DNA from: Cephalotus follicularis
Lineage: Eukaryota > Streptophyta > Magnoliopsida > Oxalidales > Cephalotaceae
Assembly: GCA_001972305.1 (NCBI GenBank)
Contig: BDDD01002862.1
Coordinates: 121,325 to 185,324, forward strand
Direction of reading: 5' to 3'
DNA length: 64,000 nt
Made by a program: the position numbers and the translations under genes. Under the pieces are notes generated by a model. The model was not told the DNA's origin. It saw only the letters and a program-made list of their open reading frames with translations, and ran no database searches. The stretch's first letter is position 1; each line of letters starts with the position of its first letter. Positions 25,580-36,580 of the stretch are shown here, one piece after another.

Positions 25580-26380
25580 ATGGTTTGTCATGCCCTAGCT
25601 GAGGCCATACTGAATCTAAGGCCAAATACTATGATTGGATCTTGTATTGGATGGTCCCTTCCTAAGTCGTTCTCACAGTTTTTGGTGAACTTTCACATGA
25701 ACAAGATAGAGGTAACTCTATATGAGCTGATTGCTATGTTGAGGACGGCTGAGGCCAATTTTGACTCTGGAAAGTCAAAGACCCACTCCCTACTTCTTCC
25801 TTCTTCAAGGTATGCCCAAGGAAAGGGTGGTGCCTCGTCTTCCTATAAAGGGAAGGGCGTCCTCATGCTTGTCAACACAAAAGGCAAGGGTAAGAAGAAG
25901 CAAAAGAAGAAGAAGGGGAAGCTTGGAGCTAGTGGGAGTGTTTCCAAAGATCGGATGAAGAAGTTAGCTGTTGAAGGTGCTTCTTTCCAGTGCGGTAAAA
26001 CCGGGCACTGGAAAAAGGATTGTCGTGTTGCTGTTGCTTCTGTCTCTGCTGATAACCCGCATGGTACGAGTACATCAGGTATGTTCATGATTGAACTTAA
26101 TCTAGCTTTGAATAGTAGTTCTTCATGGGTATTATATACTGAATGTGGAACTAACCTTTGAAATTCATTGCAGGGACTAAGAAAAGTTAGAAAGCTTGGA
26201 GTTAGGGACCTGGACTTGAGGCTTGGTGATGGATCTAGGATCATTCCTCAAGCTGTTGGAATTTGTGATGTGAATTTATGTAATGGTTATGTATTGACAT
26301 TGGATCCTTGTTATTTTGTGATGAATTTTACGGAATATTATAAGTGTTTCTCACTTATGTGGTATGGGCTTAGAGCTTAA
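25580..26380 (+). pseudogene. copia B gag C-terminus and protease (broken)
   Basis: The open piece 25580-26161 has a lysine-rich basic tract (KKKQKKKKG type), then a zinc knuckle, FQCGKTGHWKKDCR. It then runs into the protease, where the active-site D-T-G is replaced by Y-T-E (WVLYTECG). A TGA follows at 26159-26161. The next frame carries NSLQGLRKVRK-like protease sequence to 26380. The loss of the catalytic aspartate shows the protease is dead. Confidence 0.82.
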
Positions 26381-26519
26381 ATTCCAAGACATTGGATGTT
26401 ATATATATTCAAACCATGTTTGTGTTGGTAATGGTGTTATCAACAATGGATTATATGTCTTAAATACTTCACAATCAAATATCTTGTCCATTGAGCAAAG
26501 TAATAATAAGAAAAGATAA

Positions 26520-27300
26520 AGAGAAACTGAGCTAAATAAAACATATACTTAGTATAGTAGACTTGGTCATCTTAGTGATACTAGGCTATCACATTTGGTT
26601 AAGGATGATCTTCTTGATATCCAGGACTTAGAGTCCTATCCAACTTGTGAATCCTGTTTATTGGGAAAGATGACCAAATCACCCTTCTCTGGTCAATGAG
26701 AAAGGGCAGTGGACTTACTGGGCTTGGTCCATACAGACGTATGTGGTCCTATATCAGTCAGTGCGCGAGTTGGTTATATCTACTTCATAACTTTTACTGA
26801 CAATTTATCTAGGTATGGTCATGTGTATCTGATGAAACACAAGTCAAAATCCTTTGAGAAATTTAAGGAGTTCAGACTTGAAGTAGAAAAATAGACAGGT
26901 AAAACAATTAAAGTACTTCGGTCAGACCGAGGTGGTGAATACTTGTCAGCTGAATTCCTAGGTTATCTTAGAGATAACGGAATTCTATCTCAGTGTACTT
27001 TTCCTGGAACACCGCAGCATAATGGCGTGTTCGAAAGGAGAAATTGTCCTTTGTTAGACATGGTTCGATCAATGATGTCTTTTACAGACCTTCCTACCTA
27101 TCTCTGGGGTTATGCCCTAGATACAGCTGCTTATATCTTGAATCAGATTTCTTCAAAATCTGTACCTTCTACTCCATACCAGGTATGGTCAGGGAGGAAA
27201 CCCAGCCTAATCCATTTGAAGGTTTGGGGTTGTCCGGCTTATGTCAAGAGGCTTGACGCAGATAAGCTGGAAGTTAGACATTCAACTCTGGGCTGACCGT
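26520..27300 (+). pseudogene. copia B integrase (broken)
   Basis: The core is readable in two open pieces. 26709-26894 has HTDVCGPIS (first catalytic Asp) and a TFTDNLSRYG motif. After a TAG at 26892 come LRSDRGGEYLS (second Asp) and 26943-27296 with TPQHNGVFERRN (catalytic Glu), then the copia C-terminal GCPAYVKRL segment. All three acidic residues persist. The stop, and a frame change near 27290, disable it. Confidence 0.85.
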
Positions 27301-29053
27301 TGCAGGTTTGTGGGGTATCCTAAAGAAACTAAAGGATACTATTTCTACCACCCTAGCGAACAAAAGATATTTGTTTTGCGAAATGATGTGTTCCTAGAGA
27401 AGGAACATCTTCTTGAAGGAAACAGTGGGAGTAAGGTGGAACTCAAGGAGTTGCCACAGGTAGAAACCACACAGGAGATGGAGGAGTTGGAGGTTAGACC
27501 TTTAACAGACACAGCTGAGATTAGATCTCAGGCTGAGAATGGTTCTCAGTTAGGCAGAGCTCATTTGAGGAGATCAGGCATAATCCCATTAGCACCTGAG
27601 AGGTATGGTTTCCTCATTGATGGTACTGATGAGATAAACGTCATTGAAGATGACAAGCCTGCCAGCTATCTAGAGGCAGTGCAAGGCACTGAATCTGAAG
27701 CATGGCTAGGAGCCATGAAATCCGAAATGGATTCCATGTACTCCAACCAAGTTTGGAATTTGGTTGAAGCACCCAAAGGCATAGTGCCTATTGGCTACAA
27801 ATGGATCTTCAAGAAGAAGATGAATGCAGATGAAAAAAATCTAGACTTATAAAGCTCGATTAGTGGCGAAAGGGTATAGGCAACGGCATGGAGTCGACTA
27901 TACTGAAACTTTCTCACCTATCGCCATGCTTAAATCCATTATGATCTTGCTTGCTATTGCCGCTCATTATGATTATGAGATATGGCAAATGGATGTCAAT
28001 ACGACATTCTTAAATAGGCGTCTTGAAGTGGATATTTATATGTCCCAACCCGAGGGGTTTACATCTTCCGAGCATCCGCACATAGTGTGCAAGATCGAAC
28101 GGTCCATTTATGGACTAAAGCAAGCATCTCGTAGCTGGAATCTATGTTTTGATGAAGCATTCAAAGCTTTTGACTTCGTTAAAAATGTAGATGAGCCTTG
28201 TGTTTATCGAAAGCAAGAGGGACCTAGATCACTTTCTTAGTGCTATATGTAGATGACATCCTACTCATTGGGAATGATGTAGGGATGTTACAATCTGCAA
28301 AGATATGGCTGACTAAGAATTATTTTCATGAAAGATTTGGGAGAAGCCACCTATATACTGGGTATTAGGATCTTCAGGGATAGATCCAATAGGTTGCTTG
28401 GGCTTTCCCAAAGCTAGTACATCAGCAAGGTGCTGAAGAGGTTTAGCATGGAGAATTCCAAGGAGGCCTATTGCCAATAGGCGAAGGAATTCATCTTTCT
28501 CGAAAGATGTCTCCTCAGACATCTGAAGAGAGAGCATGCATGAGTCGGATACCTTATGCTTCAGCAGTAGGGTCGATCATGTATGCCATGTTATGTACTA
28601 GGCCTGATGTCGCACTTGCCTTGGGTATGGCCAGTCGTTTTAAGTCTGATCCTAGTGAGAAGCACTGGGAAGTGGTCAAGGGAATCTTGAAGTGCCTTAG
28701 GAGGACTCATGATATGTTCTTGATCTATGGAAAAAGATAATGAGCTGAAATTGGAGGGCTTTATAGACTCCAATTTTGATAGTGATTCGGATGATCACAA
28801 ATCTGTCTTTGGGTACGTTTTTGTACTTAATGGTGGAGCTGTGAGCTGGCGCAGTTCAAAGCAAGGGACTATTGCAGATTCTACCACAGAAACCGAGTAC
28901 ATAACAGCCTTAGATGCCGCCAAGGAGGGTGTATGGATGCGCAAGTTCATTATTGAACTAGGAGTTGTTCCATCCATTATTAGTCCAGTTGTAATATACT
29001 GTGATAATAATGGGGCTATAGCACAAGCCAAGGAACCGCGGTCTCACCAGTGA
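27241..29053 (+). pseudogene. copia B reverse transcriptase and RNase H (broken)
   Basis: Open pieces 27241-27852, 27863-28240, 28471-28740 and 28727-29053. They include [64 protein letters not shown], a YVDDILLIG catalytic box near 28246, and RNase H with [20 protein letters not shown] and [13 protein letters not shown]. Four or more frameshifts or stops separate them. The reverse transcriptase entry region (MKSEMDSMYSNQVWNLV) is very close to that of element F, so B and F are related lineages. Confidence 0.88.
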
Positions 29054-29251
29054 TCCAAACACATCGAGCGATGCTATTATTTGATCCGTGAGATTATTGG
29101 TAGGGGAGATATACAGCTAGAGAGGGTTTCCTCATAAGAGAACACAGCAGATCCACTGACCAAGGCAATGGGCACCAAGGCTCTAGAACATCATCGTGGG
29201 ACAATGGGTCTAGGCTATAGGAGTTCATGGCTTGAGGGTCAAGTGGTAGAT

Positions 29252-31482
29252 TATTAGATATAGTGACCCGACAAGCCATTAGATGGGTTGTCATATTATA
29301 TCTTATCTTGTATGAAACAATCTTATTCCTTGTATATATGATGTGTGCTAATTTTGTTATGGCTATATCACTTGTGTTTTATCACTTAATTGAAATAGTT
29401 TATTATTTACCTGCTTACACTTGTGATGTCCTGACATAAGGTTGGATGCCTAGCATGGAGGCTGTGAGATTGGTTACCTTATTCCTTATGTCGAATTAGT
29501 TCCAAGTCATAGGTTCTCTTTGTGGGCATTAGTGAACCTTATAGACTTGCGTGTATGTTGCCTGCTCATGGAATTGGAGGATGGATTCTCTCACTACCAT
29601 CTGTGTTGGACACTAGGGCAAATACGGGGTGCATGCTGGGAGCGTGTACACTGAACAGGACCCGGGTAGGAGACACTATTTGGATAGTCGCTATTCTCGT
29701 GTCAGTAGTGACTCCTACTTATTGCGGTTGTGTATAAGTGATGATCACTTAGCTAGTTCTCAAGCTCGTCTGATCCTTAGACCTGAGCGACTACTCTATA
29801 TTGTATGGAAACGGTTATGCTTTGATCTCCACCTTACCCAGTCCTTGCGCAGGGCTTGTAATCGGGTGGTCTTTGGGTATGATCGAATCTATACGAATAT
29901 AAATGAGTGCGCAATATGGGATTGTCACACATGAGCGAAGATGATCGGCTCTATTATGATCTGATTATACTTTGGACTTATGAAATCCTTGGCCAAGGTT
30001 GAGGTAGACTGTAAATTAGATTTCTGGAGAGTTTACCAAAGGTCCTAGTAATGATCAGATATTTTAGCCATTGAGATATTATCCAGGGTTGACACATATC
30101 CTTACCCTAGACCTCAATCGGGGCCAAGTATGACAAGGGATTATAGTACACGTGAACCGACAATTTAGAAAATCTAGGGTTAATGAGGTGTGTAATAAAT
30201 TATGGAAAAATTAATTAGATTGACTTTTCCATCTGGATAATATTAGATATTATTCCGAGAGCATTTAAATTGGTCTAGGAACATTTAGAATGGATAAACC
30301 GAATCTAGGGGTATTTCGGTAATTTATGAACACCTCCGGTTTTAACCAAGATTTTATAGGGTCCCTGCCCAATAATGATTAGTTCTTTAATATGTTTGAC
30401 ATATTAAGTCTTGGTGTCAAATATCGGTTATGTGGATTTTGTATTTTGTAGAAACACATTTGTTTGATCTTACTTAATCAATATTAGAAGGGATTAAATA
30501 AGTTGGACTTATACTCAAAATGCTTTATATACCAGTCAAAGCGTCGACGCCTTCTGGGAAAGCGTCGGCGCATTCCTTTAGACAAAGCGTCGACGCATTC
30601 AGGGAAGCGTCGACGCTTAAGGCTTATATAGCGTTGATGAATTTTAGAAAGACGTCGACGTTTAGTGCCACGTAATCCATAAGCGTCGATGCTATTGTTG
30701 AAAGCGTCGACGCTTAGCGCGGGTTGTGCAGCCTGTGCACGATCTCACTTCGTGGGCACGTTTTCTCTCACATCTCCAGCTGTTTTCTCCCATCAATGCA
30801 CGTTAAGGAAACGTGGAGAACATGGCTACAGACTCCCTCGGAGTGAGGACCATGATCCCATGTTTGCAGGAGAGAGGGAGAGAGGGAATGTGGGCTGGTG
30901 AGAAGCTATTTGTGCAGAAAATGTTTCAGTTTTTGTGGTTGGTTTTTTGCTGGGCAAAATGAGAAGAGTATTCCCTCTGCACTTAGAGTTTTTCCTTCAC
31001 CTACAAACACCAAGCAAGTTACTTGTCTAGGGTAGATTGTTTTTTATTGCATTAATCAAACTCAATTTTCCTTTTTATAAGTTTTGAGAGAGAAAGAGAG
31101 AGTGCATAAGGAAACTGTTTTGTTTCTTCCTTTTGGTGTGCATCTGCTGGGAGCAGTAGCTAAATTTTTTGGAGGGCAGTAAAGAAGGAGTCTTCGCAAG
31201 CTAGTAGCAGCAAAGACGAAGGAGCCAGCACCCGTAGGTATATCTCCTTGTCTCCCTCTCTAGTTCCCATGTTTGTGTGTCACCATTACTTGCTATGGTG
31301 ACACCAATTCAACTATTGTGTTGATGTGGTGATCCATGTGGCCTATGGCCAAGCCATAATGGACTGTTTTTGCTTTTGTTGGGTGTTCTTTCGCTGCATA
31401 TTTTGTTGTATAAAATTTTGTTCTACACCCTTTACACCTTAGTCCATTTATGGCATTGGAATTGGTTATTCCGATTCCATCA
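29252..31482 (+). repeat. 3' LTR of copia B
   Basis: 2231 bp aligned with 21937-24174. The opening TG is mutated to TA (29252-29253). It is preceded by GTCAAGTGGTAGAT, a worn polypurine tract. Confidence 0.92.
30539..30716. repeat. TCGA-palindrome array, copia B 3' LTR
   Basis: About eight GCGTCGACGC-type units. Successive centres at 30545, 30566, 30591 and 30611 give spacings of 21, 25 and 20 bp. Confidence 0.85.
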
Positions 31483-31485
31483 GGG

Positions 31486-31960
31486 TGACCTTAAGGGAAA
31501 TTGTTTCTAGTTGAAAAGAGAGATGAAAAACAATAATGACAACAATGAGAAGAAAGATCACGACAAAGATGATCGGGTTGCTACTACTACTGAGGACCTT
31601 GTAATTGTGGTTCAAGATGATTTACTGAATTTAGCTTGCAATGAGACTACTTGGGTTGTAGAAGTGGAGTTGTGCTTCATATCACATCAAATAGGGAATT
31701 TTTTATTTCCTACACTCCCGGTGACTTTGGTGTAATGAAGATGGGTAATGATGTCGTGGCCAAAGTATTAGGCATAGGAGATGTGAGTTTGGAGACCAAT
31801 AATGGTACTAAATTGGTTCTTAAAAATGTCATACATGTACCAGAAGTTCGTTTTAATTTGATCTTAGTTGGGAAGCTTGATGATGAGGGGTTCTGCAATA
31901 CCTTTGGTGATGGAAAATGGAAGCTTACTAAAGGGCTTTTTGGTTGTGGCTAGAGGTAAG
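31486..31960 (+). pseudogene. copia A gag C-terminus and protease (broken)
   Basis: The continuation of element A after the B insertion. It completes the zinc knuckle, runs through a charged linker (KREMKNNNDNNEKKDHDKDD), then enters the aspartic protease. At the active site the frame shifts after TTWVV, so the catalytic D-S-G is not read. The downstream frame has LHITSNREFFISYTPGDFG and VIHVPEVRFNLI, the usual copia protease body. Confidence 0.82.
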
Positions 31961-32039
31961 AAAGATACTTCCTTGTATTTATTTCAAGCTAAAATTTTCA
32001 ATGTGGCGTGTAATGTTATTGAAGTTGAAAATACAACTG

Positions 32040-32590
32040 AGGTATGACATAAGAGACTCAGTCACATGAGTGAGAAAGCAATGGGACTACTAGCCAAGAA
32101 GAATCTACTTTATGGGTTGAAGAATGCAAAACTCGAGAAGTGTGTACATTGCTTGGCAGGTAAACAGAAGAGAACTTCTTTCAAGAGTCATCTTCCTTCA
32201 AGAAAATCATCTTTATTAGAGCTGATTCATTCAGATGTTTGTGGTCCGATAAAGCGAAGAACACACCTCGTGGTGCATGTTACTTTGTAACCTTTATAGA
32301 AGACCATTCAAGGAAACTTTGGGTTTATTCCTTGAAGACAAAAGACCAAGTGTTAGATGTATTCAAACAGTTTCAAGCTTCAGTTGAAAGACAAAGAGGG
32401 AAGAAACCGAAATGCATTCGATCAAACAATAGTGGTGAATACAGTGGGCCATTTGATGAGTACTGCAAACAGCAAGGTATTCGACATCAGAAAACACCTC
32501 CCAAGACACCCCAACTAAATGGTTTAGCTGAGAGAATTAACAGAACTTTTGTAGAGAGAGTTAGATGTCTGCTTTCAGATGCAAAGTGAG
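32040..32590 (+). pseudogene. copia A integrase (broken)
   Basis: GAG-pre-integrase and integrase core of a Tnt1-like copia. HKRLSHMSEKAM and CVHCLAGKQKR form the HHCC zinc site. HSDVCGPIK gives the first catalytic Asp. The second is changed to Asn (RSNNSGEY). NGLAERINRT carries the Glu. A frame change near 32270 and a stop at about 32588 add to the inactivation. Confidence 0.86.
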
Positions 32591-34659
32591 GCATTGATGA
32601 CAGTGGTGCATGTGATTAATTTATCTCCTACTGCTATTTTGGATGGTGATGTACCGGATAAAGTTTGGTTTGGCAATGGTGTTTCTTATGACCACTTGAG
32701 GGTTTTCGATTGCAAAGCCTCTGCTCATGTTCTGCGAGATGAGAGGTCTAAGTTGGATGCAAAGACTCGACATTGCATCTTTCTTAGTTGTGGGTCTGAT
32801 GAATTCGGCTACAGGGTTTATGATCCAGTTGAGAAGAAAGTTGTGAGAAGTCGTGATATGGTATTTGTTGAAAATCAGACTATACAGGATATTGAAAAGT
32901 CAGAGATGACATTGCCCAAGAGACAGTGATGTAGTTATTGATCTTAGTCTTGTTCCAACAATTGAGGTACAAGGGCAGTTGCCATATCAGATTGGGGATG
33001 ATTTTCAAGATCAGAATCAGGATGACCAGCATGGTATAGTTGATCCAAATGCTCAGGCAGATGATGATGTTGATCATCAGTAGCATGCACCAGTCGTTCC
33101 ACCAGTTTCTCCTTTAAGGAGGTCTCATAGATATCGTCAGCCATATACTAGATACTCTTCTCATGAGTATGTGCTATTGACTGATGAGGGTGAACCAGAC
33201 AGCTTTGAAGAGGCTATGGAAAATGAGAACAAAAACAAATGGGTTAATGCTATGCAAGAAGAAATGACTTCTATGCATGAGAACCACACCTTTGAGTTAG
33301 TAACATTGCCTAAGGGCGAGAGAGCTTTGAAGAATCGAGGGGTTTATAGATTAAAACAAAATGAGGATACTTTGAATCCATGATACAAAGCTAGATTGGT
33401 TGTCAAGGGTTTCATCCGGAGAAAAGGGATTGATTTTGATGAGACATTTTCCCCAGTGGTTAAAATGTATTCAATCTGAGTTGTGTTGGGCTTGGCAGCA
33501 AACCTTTATCTCGAGGTTGAACAAATGGATGTGAAGACTGCTTTTCTCCATGGTGACTTGAAGGAGGAAATATATATGGAGCAACCAAAGGGTTTCAAGA
33601 TGAAAGGCAAAGAGAACTGTGTTTGGAAACTAAAGAAGAGCTTGTATGGCTTGAAACAAGCACCTAGACAGTGGTATAAAAAATTTGAGTCTTTTATGGG
33701 GGAGCAAGCCTATGAAAAGACTACCTCTGATCATTATGTGTTTGTGGAAGTTCTCCAAAGATGACTTTGTCATTTTATTGCTTTATGTGGATGACATGCT
33801 TATATTTGGCCAAAATACTTTGAGGATTGAGAAGTTAAAGCAAGATTTGAGCAAGTCGTTTGCAATGAAGGACTTGGGACCAGCTAAGCAAATTATTGGT
33901 ATGAAGATCAGTCGTGGCAGGAAGCCCAGGAAGTTATGCTTGCCTTAAGAGAAATATATTGAGAAAATTCTTCAAAGGTTTCATATAGACAAAGCTAAAG
34001 TTGTGAGCACCCCTCTTGCTTCACACTTCAAGCTTAGTGTAAAACAATGTGCATCTAGTGAGAAGGAGATGGAACACATGAAAAGAGTTCTGTATGCATT
34101 TATCGTGGAAAGTTTGATGTATGCAATGGTTTGCACAAGACCGGATATAGCTCATGCAGTTGGCACTGTTATTCGTTTTCTGTCTAACCCATGAGAAGAG
34201 CACTGGAAAGCAGTGAAGTGGATCTTGAGGTATCTCTGAGGTACTTCTAGTATGAAACTCTCATTTGGAAGTGAGAAGCCGATTCTTGTTGGAGATACAG
34301 ATTCAGACATGGCAGTGGATCTTGATTCTAGGAAATCTACCTCAGGTTATTTGGTCACATTCTTTAAGGGAGCTGTGGCATGTCAGTTAAGACTACAGAA
34401 ATGTACTACTTTGTCAAAAACAGAGGCAGAGTTTATTGTAGCGACTGAAGCATGCAAAGATCTACTCTGGATGAACAATTTTGTACAAGAGCTTGGTTTT
34501 ACTCAAGATAGGTATGTGCTATTTTGCGATAATCAAAGTACTATACAATTGCAAAAAAAATCTACTTTTCATGCAAAGTCTAAACACATCGATGTGAGGT
34601 ATCATTGGATACGTGATGTTCTAGAATCCAAATTGCTAGAACTTGAGAAAGTACACACC
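32579..34659 (+). pseudogene. copia A integrase C-terminus, reverse transcriptase and RNase H (broken)
   Basis: 32579-32929 is the integrase C-terminal region. Reverse transcriptase follows in pieces from 33171, with EQMDVKTAFLHGDLKEEIYM, SLYGLKQAPRQWYKKFE and a YVDDMLIFG catalytic box at about 33786. RNase H (34252-34659) has VGDTDSDMAVDLDSRKSTSGY, FCDNQSTIQL and KHIDVRYHWIRD, close to Tnt1/Tork elements. Stops occur at about 33380, 33477, 33762, 33946, 34192 and 34238. The last part is duplicated and displaced by insert D, and its final 30 codons resume at 35822. Confidence 0.88.
34592..34659 (+). repeat. 68-bp direct repeat flanking insert D (left copy)
   Basis: Identical over 68 bases to 35754-35821. 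It encodes the end of element A's RNase H (DVRYHWIRDVLESKLLELEK). A normal LTR insertion makes a 4-6 bp duplication, so this length is anomalous. Confidence 0.95.
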
Positions 34660-35753
34660 TGAAGGTAACGTATGGCAACCTTTAACTAATAACTTTGTAT
34701 GCGGAAAATACAATTTAAGCTATGAAACTAAACAATCCACACAAGAACAAATAAATAAGGACAAGTAAAGAGATAAGGGATAGAAGGAGTGCAAACAAAT
34801 TTATAGTGGTTCGGCAAAATCCGTGCCTACGTCCACTTTCTCAAGAGCCCCTTGAGTTTCCACTAGAATCCCCTAGCAACCTTTGATTTTCGACTTACGG
34901 GTGCAAATCAAAGCAAACCACCTTTACACTTGATTTTGGGTTCCGGGTGCAAATCAATCAAACACCTTACAAGGGTTCACTCCCCTCTATTACAAAGAAT
35001 GATAAAAATGATTTGTGTTGTGTTTACAATAACCTTTCAAAGGTTGGATATGAAAGTGATAGCTTAGTGCAAGCTTTGGTTATGATTTGAAAGATATAAA
35101 ATAGCTCTTGTGTTGCTTGGAAGAAGTGTATATTTGCTTGTTATATCTTGTTGTGTCTCTTATGTAAAAATACCACATTCTTCCTTTTATAGAGATCCTC
35201 CAACGGTCCTATTTTTAGGCAATCAGACCAAATCCAGTCGACTGGATTTTCCTTGCAGTCGACTGGTGAAAATATTGTGCATTTGTAATTATAGCTGTTG
35301 GAGGGAGACAGTCGGCTGGATGGACTGGGCAGTCGACTGGATGCCTTGGCAGTCGACTGATGCTCTGTTCCAGTCGGCTGTTTGGGCTAGAAATTTGATT
35401 TCCAAAGCTACTGGTTGAATTGTGCACTTCTTGGCAGTCGGCTGGAAAGTCTTGGCAGTCGACTGGATTGTCACAGCAGTCGACTGGAGCCCTGTGGCAG
35501 TCGGCTGGCTGGGGTGCAAATGCAGGTTCTGGGTTTGTTTGAAGGTCTAGTTGGCTGGTCATCCTTGGGCAGTCGGCTGGATTGCCTGTATCTGCAATTT
35601 GTACCTTTGCAACACTTTCAACATGCAACCAAGTGCGTATATGAATTTGTATGATGTCAAATCATGCATATAAGTATTTCTTGATTGTTACTTGTTTGTT
35701 AATCATCGAAGCATTAATCTTTAACACAATTAAAGGGGTGGCAAAAAGCCAAC
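34660..35753 (-). mobile_element. insert D: solo-LTR-like element in copia A
   Basis: 1094 bp with TG at 34660-34661 and CA at 35752-35753 in plus orientation. Read on the minus strand it starts TGTTGGCTTTTTG and ends ACGTTACCTTCA. The segment at 34800-34860 (a GTGGTTCGGC word, then a CCTACGTCCAC word) resembles the R/U5 part of many plant copia LTRs, so a minus-strand solo LTR is the best reading. It has no coding domain. The 68-bp flanking duplication does not fit simple integrase insertion. Confidence 0.7.
35234..35582. repeat. 21-bp-periodic CAGTCGACTGG palindrome array in insert D
   Basis: Eleven or twelve units of CAGTCGACTGG or CAGTCGGCTGG. Centres at 35239/35260, 35313/35334/35354/35375 and 35439/35460/35481/35502 give spacings of 21, 21, 20, 21, 21, 21 and 21 bp. 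The intervening bases (about 10) are unrelated from unit to unit. On the minus strand (the likely element strand) the array is 170-520 bp from the LTR start. Confidence 0.92.
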
Positions 35754-35911
35754 ATGTGAGGTATCATTGGATACGTGATGTTCTAGAATCCAAATTGCTA
35801 GAACTTGAGAAAGTACACACCGATGAGAATGGTTCAGACATGATGAGGAAGGCACTTCCGAAGGAGAAATTTGAGTTTTGTTGTTTGGTTGCTGTGATGG
35901 TAAATCCCTGA
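35754..35911 (+). pseudogene. copia A RNase H C-terminal end after insert D
   Basis: 35754-35821 is the second copy of the 68-bp duplication. From 35822 the element A frame continues with DENGSDMMRKALPKEKFEF to a stop at 35909-35911, the usual end of a Tnt1-like polyprotein. A purine tract (GGAAGGGGAGATT, 35921-35933) and the 3' LTR follow at once. Confidence 0.85.
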
Positions 35912-35933
35912 ACATGAGCTGGAAGGGGAGATT

Positions 35934-36575
35934 TGTTAAGGTCTAGCTCATGTGCTGAACTTTGGGCCTACAAGGGAGAGGCTCATGGCAAAGCCAATTT
36001 TGGCTTATATATGTGTCAACTGTTAAGGTTAAAAATATAGAAGAAAACCTGAAAAAAGAGAAAAGTATAGGTAGAAAAAATATGTTTTTGTGGTGGCTGT
36101 CCAGTCTTCATTGAGCTCACGATCGGGAAGTCATTTGTGGTTCGATTGAGCTGAAATTTTGACAGCATGTTCTTGACATTCCACTCTCAAGTCCGAATCT
36201 ACACTAGGTTTATTTATCACGTTTTTTGCTGCCTGTTTTGGTGAGATTTTCACAATTTTCTCTTGTTTTCTTCAATTTTGTGGTTTAGTTCTTCACTTGT
36301 CATTGTGAATTCCTTATTGTTGGAAAGAGGGCTGTATTCCCTTTGTGGGAAAATGATTTGTACCTTTGATTTGATTATAGTGGAGATTTGAGTGGACTTT
36401 GAGATTGGTCCTGTAGTTTTTATCTTTCACATTGAATGAGTTTTCCACGTTAAAATTTCTTACATTTTTTGTGGTTGATTTGATTGTTTTATTGCTGTCA
36501 TATATTTTTAGTGGGTTATGTTCAATCAATTTCTCATAGGTTCAGTCAGATCAGAAAAGTGTATTTTTCTTACCA
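35934..36575 (+). repeat. 3' LTR of copia A
   Basis: 642 bp, TGTTAAGG to TTACCA, aligned with 20553-21200. Differences include a missing segment near 36197 relative to the 5' copy and an extra segment near 36300. Confidence 0.92.
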
Positions 36576-36580
36576 ATATA

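Larger units (their letters stand above)
21937..31482 (+). mobile_element. Ty1/copia element B, nested in A
   Basis: A full-length but decayed copia of 9546 bp with LTRs of about 2.2 kb. The 5-bp target duplication is GGGTC at 21932-21936 and GGGTG at 31483-31487, with one mismatch. It sits inside the zinc-knuckle codons of element A's gag. Joining the flanks restores the gag frame, which proves that B arrived after A. A TGGTATCAGAG primer site follows the 5' LTR and a purine-rich tract precedes the 3' LTR. Confidence 0.92.
20553..36575 (+). mobile_element. Ty1/copia element A (Tnt1-like), with two nested insertions
   Basis: Bounded by TGTTAA at 20553 and TTACCA ending at 36575, with a perfect ATATA target duplication at 20548-20552 and 36576-36580. 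It carries copia-order domains (gag, protease, integrase, RT, RNase H), all in plus orientation. Element B interrupts gag at 21937-31482, and insert D interrupts the end of RNase H at 34660-35753. Without these it would be about 5.3 kb, the normal size for Tnt1-like copia. Confidence 0.92.

Noticed and set aside
35234..35582. CRISPR-like array (short palindromic repeats with variable spacers)
   Set aside because: This is a plant nuclear sequence with no cas genes. The repeats are 11 bp with roughly 10-bp spacers, far from CRISPR dimensions, and similar arrays occur in many LTRs.
35215..35628. 137-codon minus-strand frame with a seven-residue repeat around P-A/V-D-C
   Set aside because: A 21-bp period is seven codons, and the palindrome contains no stop in any frame, so open frames appear on both strands here. 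There is no conserved domain and the region is an LTR-like insert.
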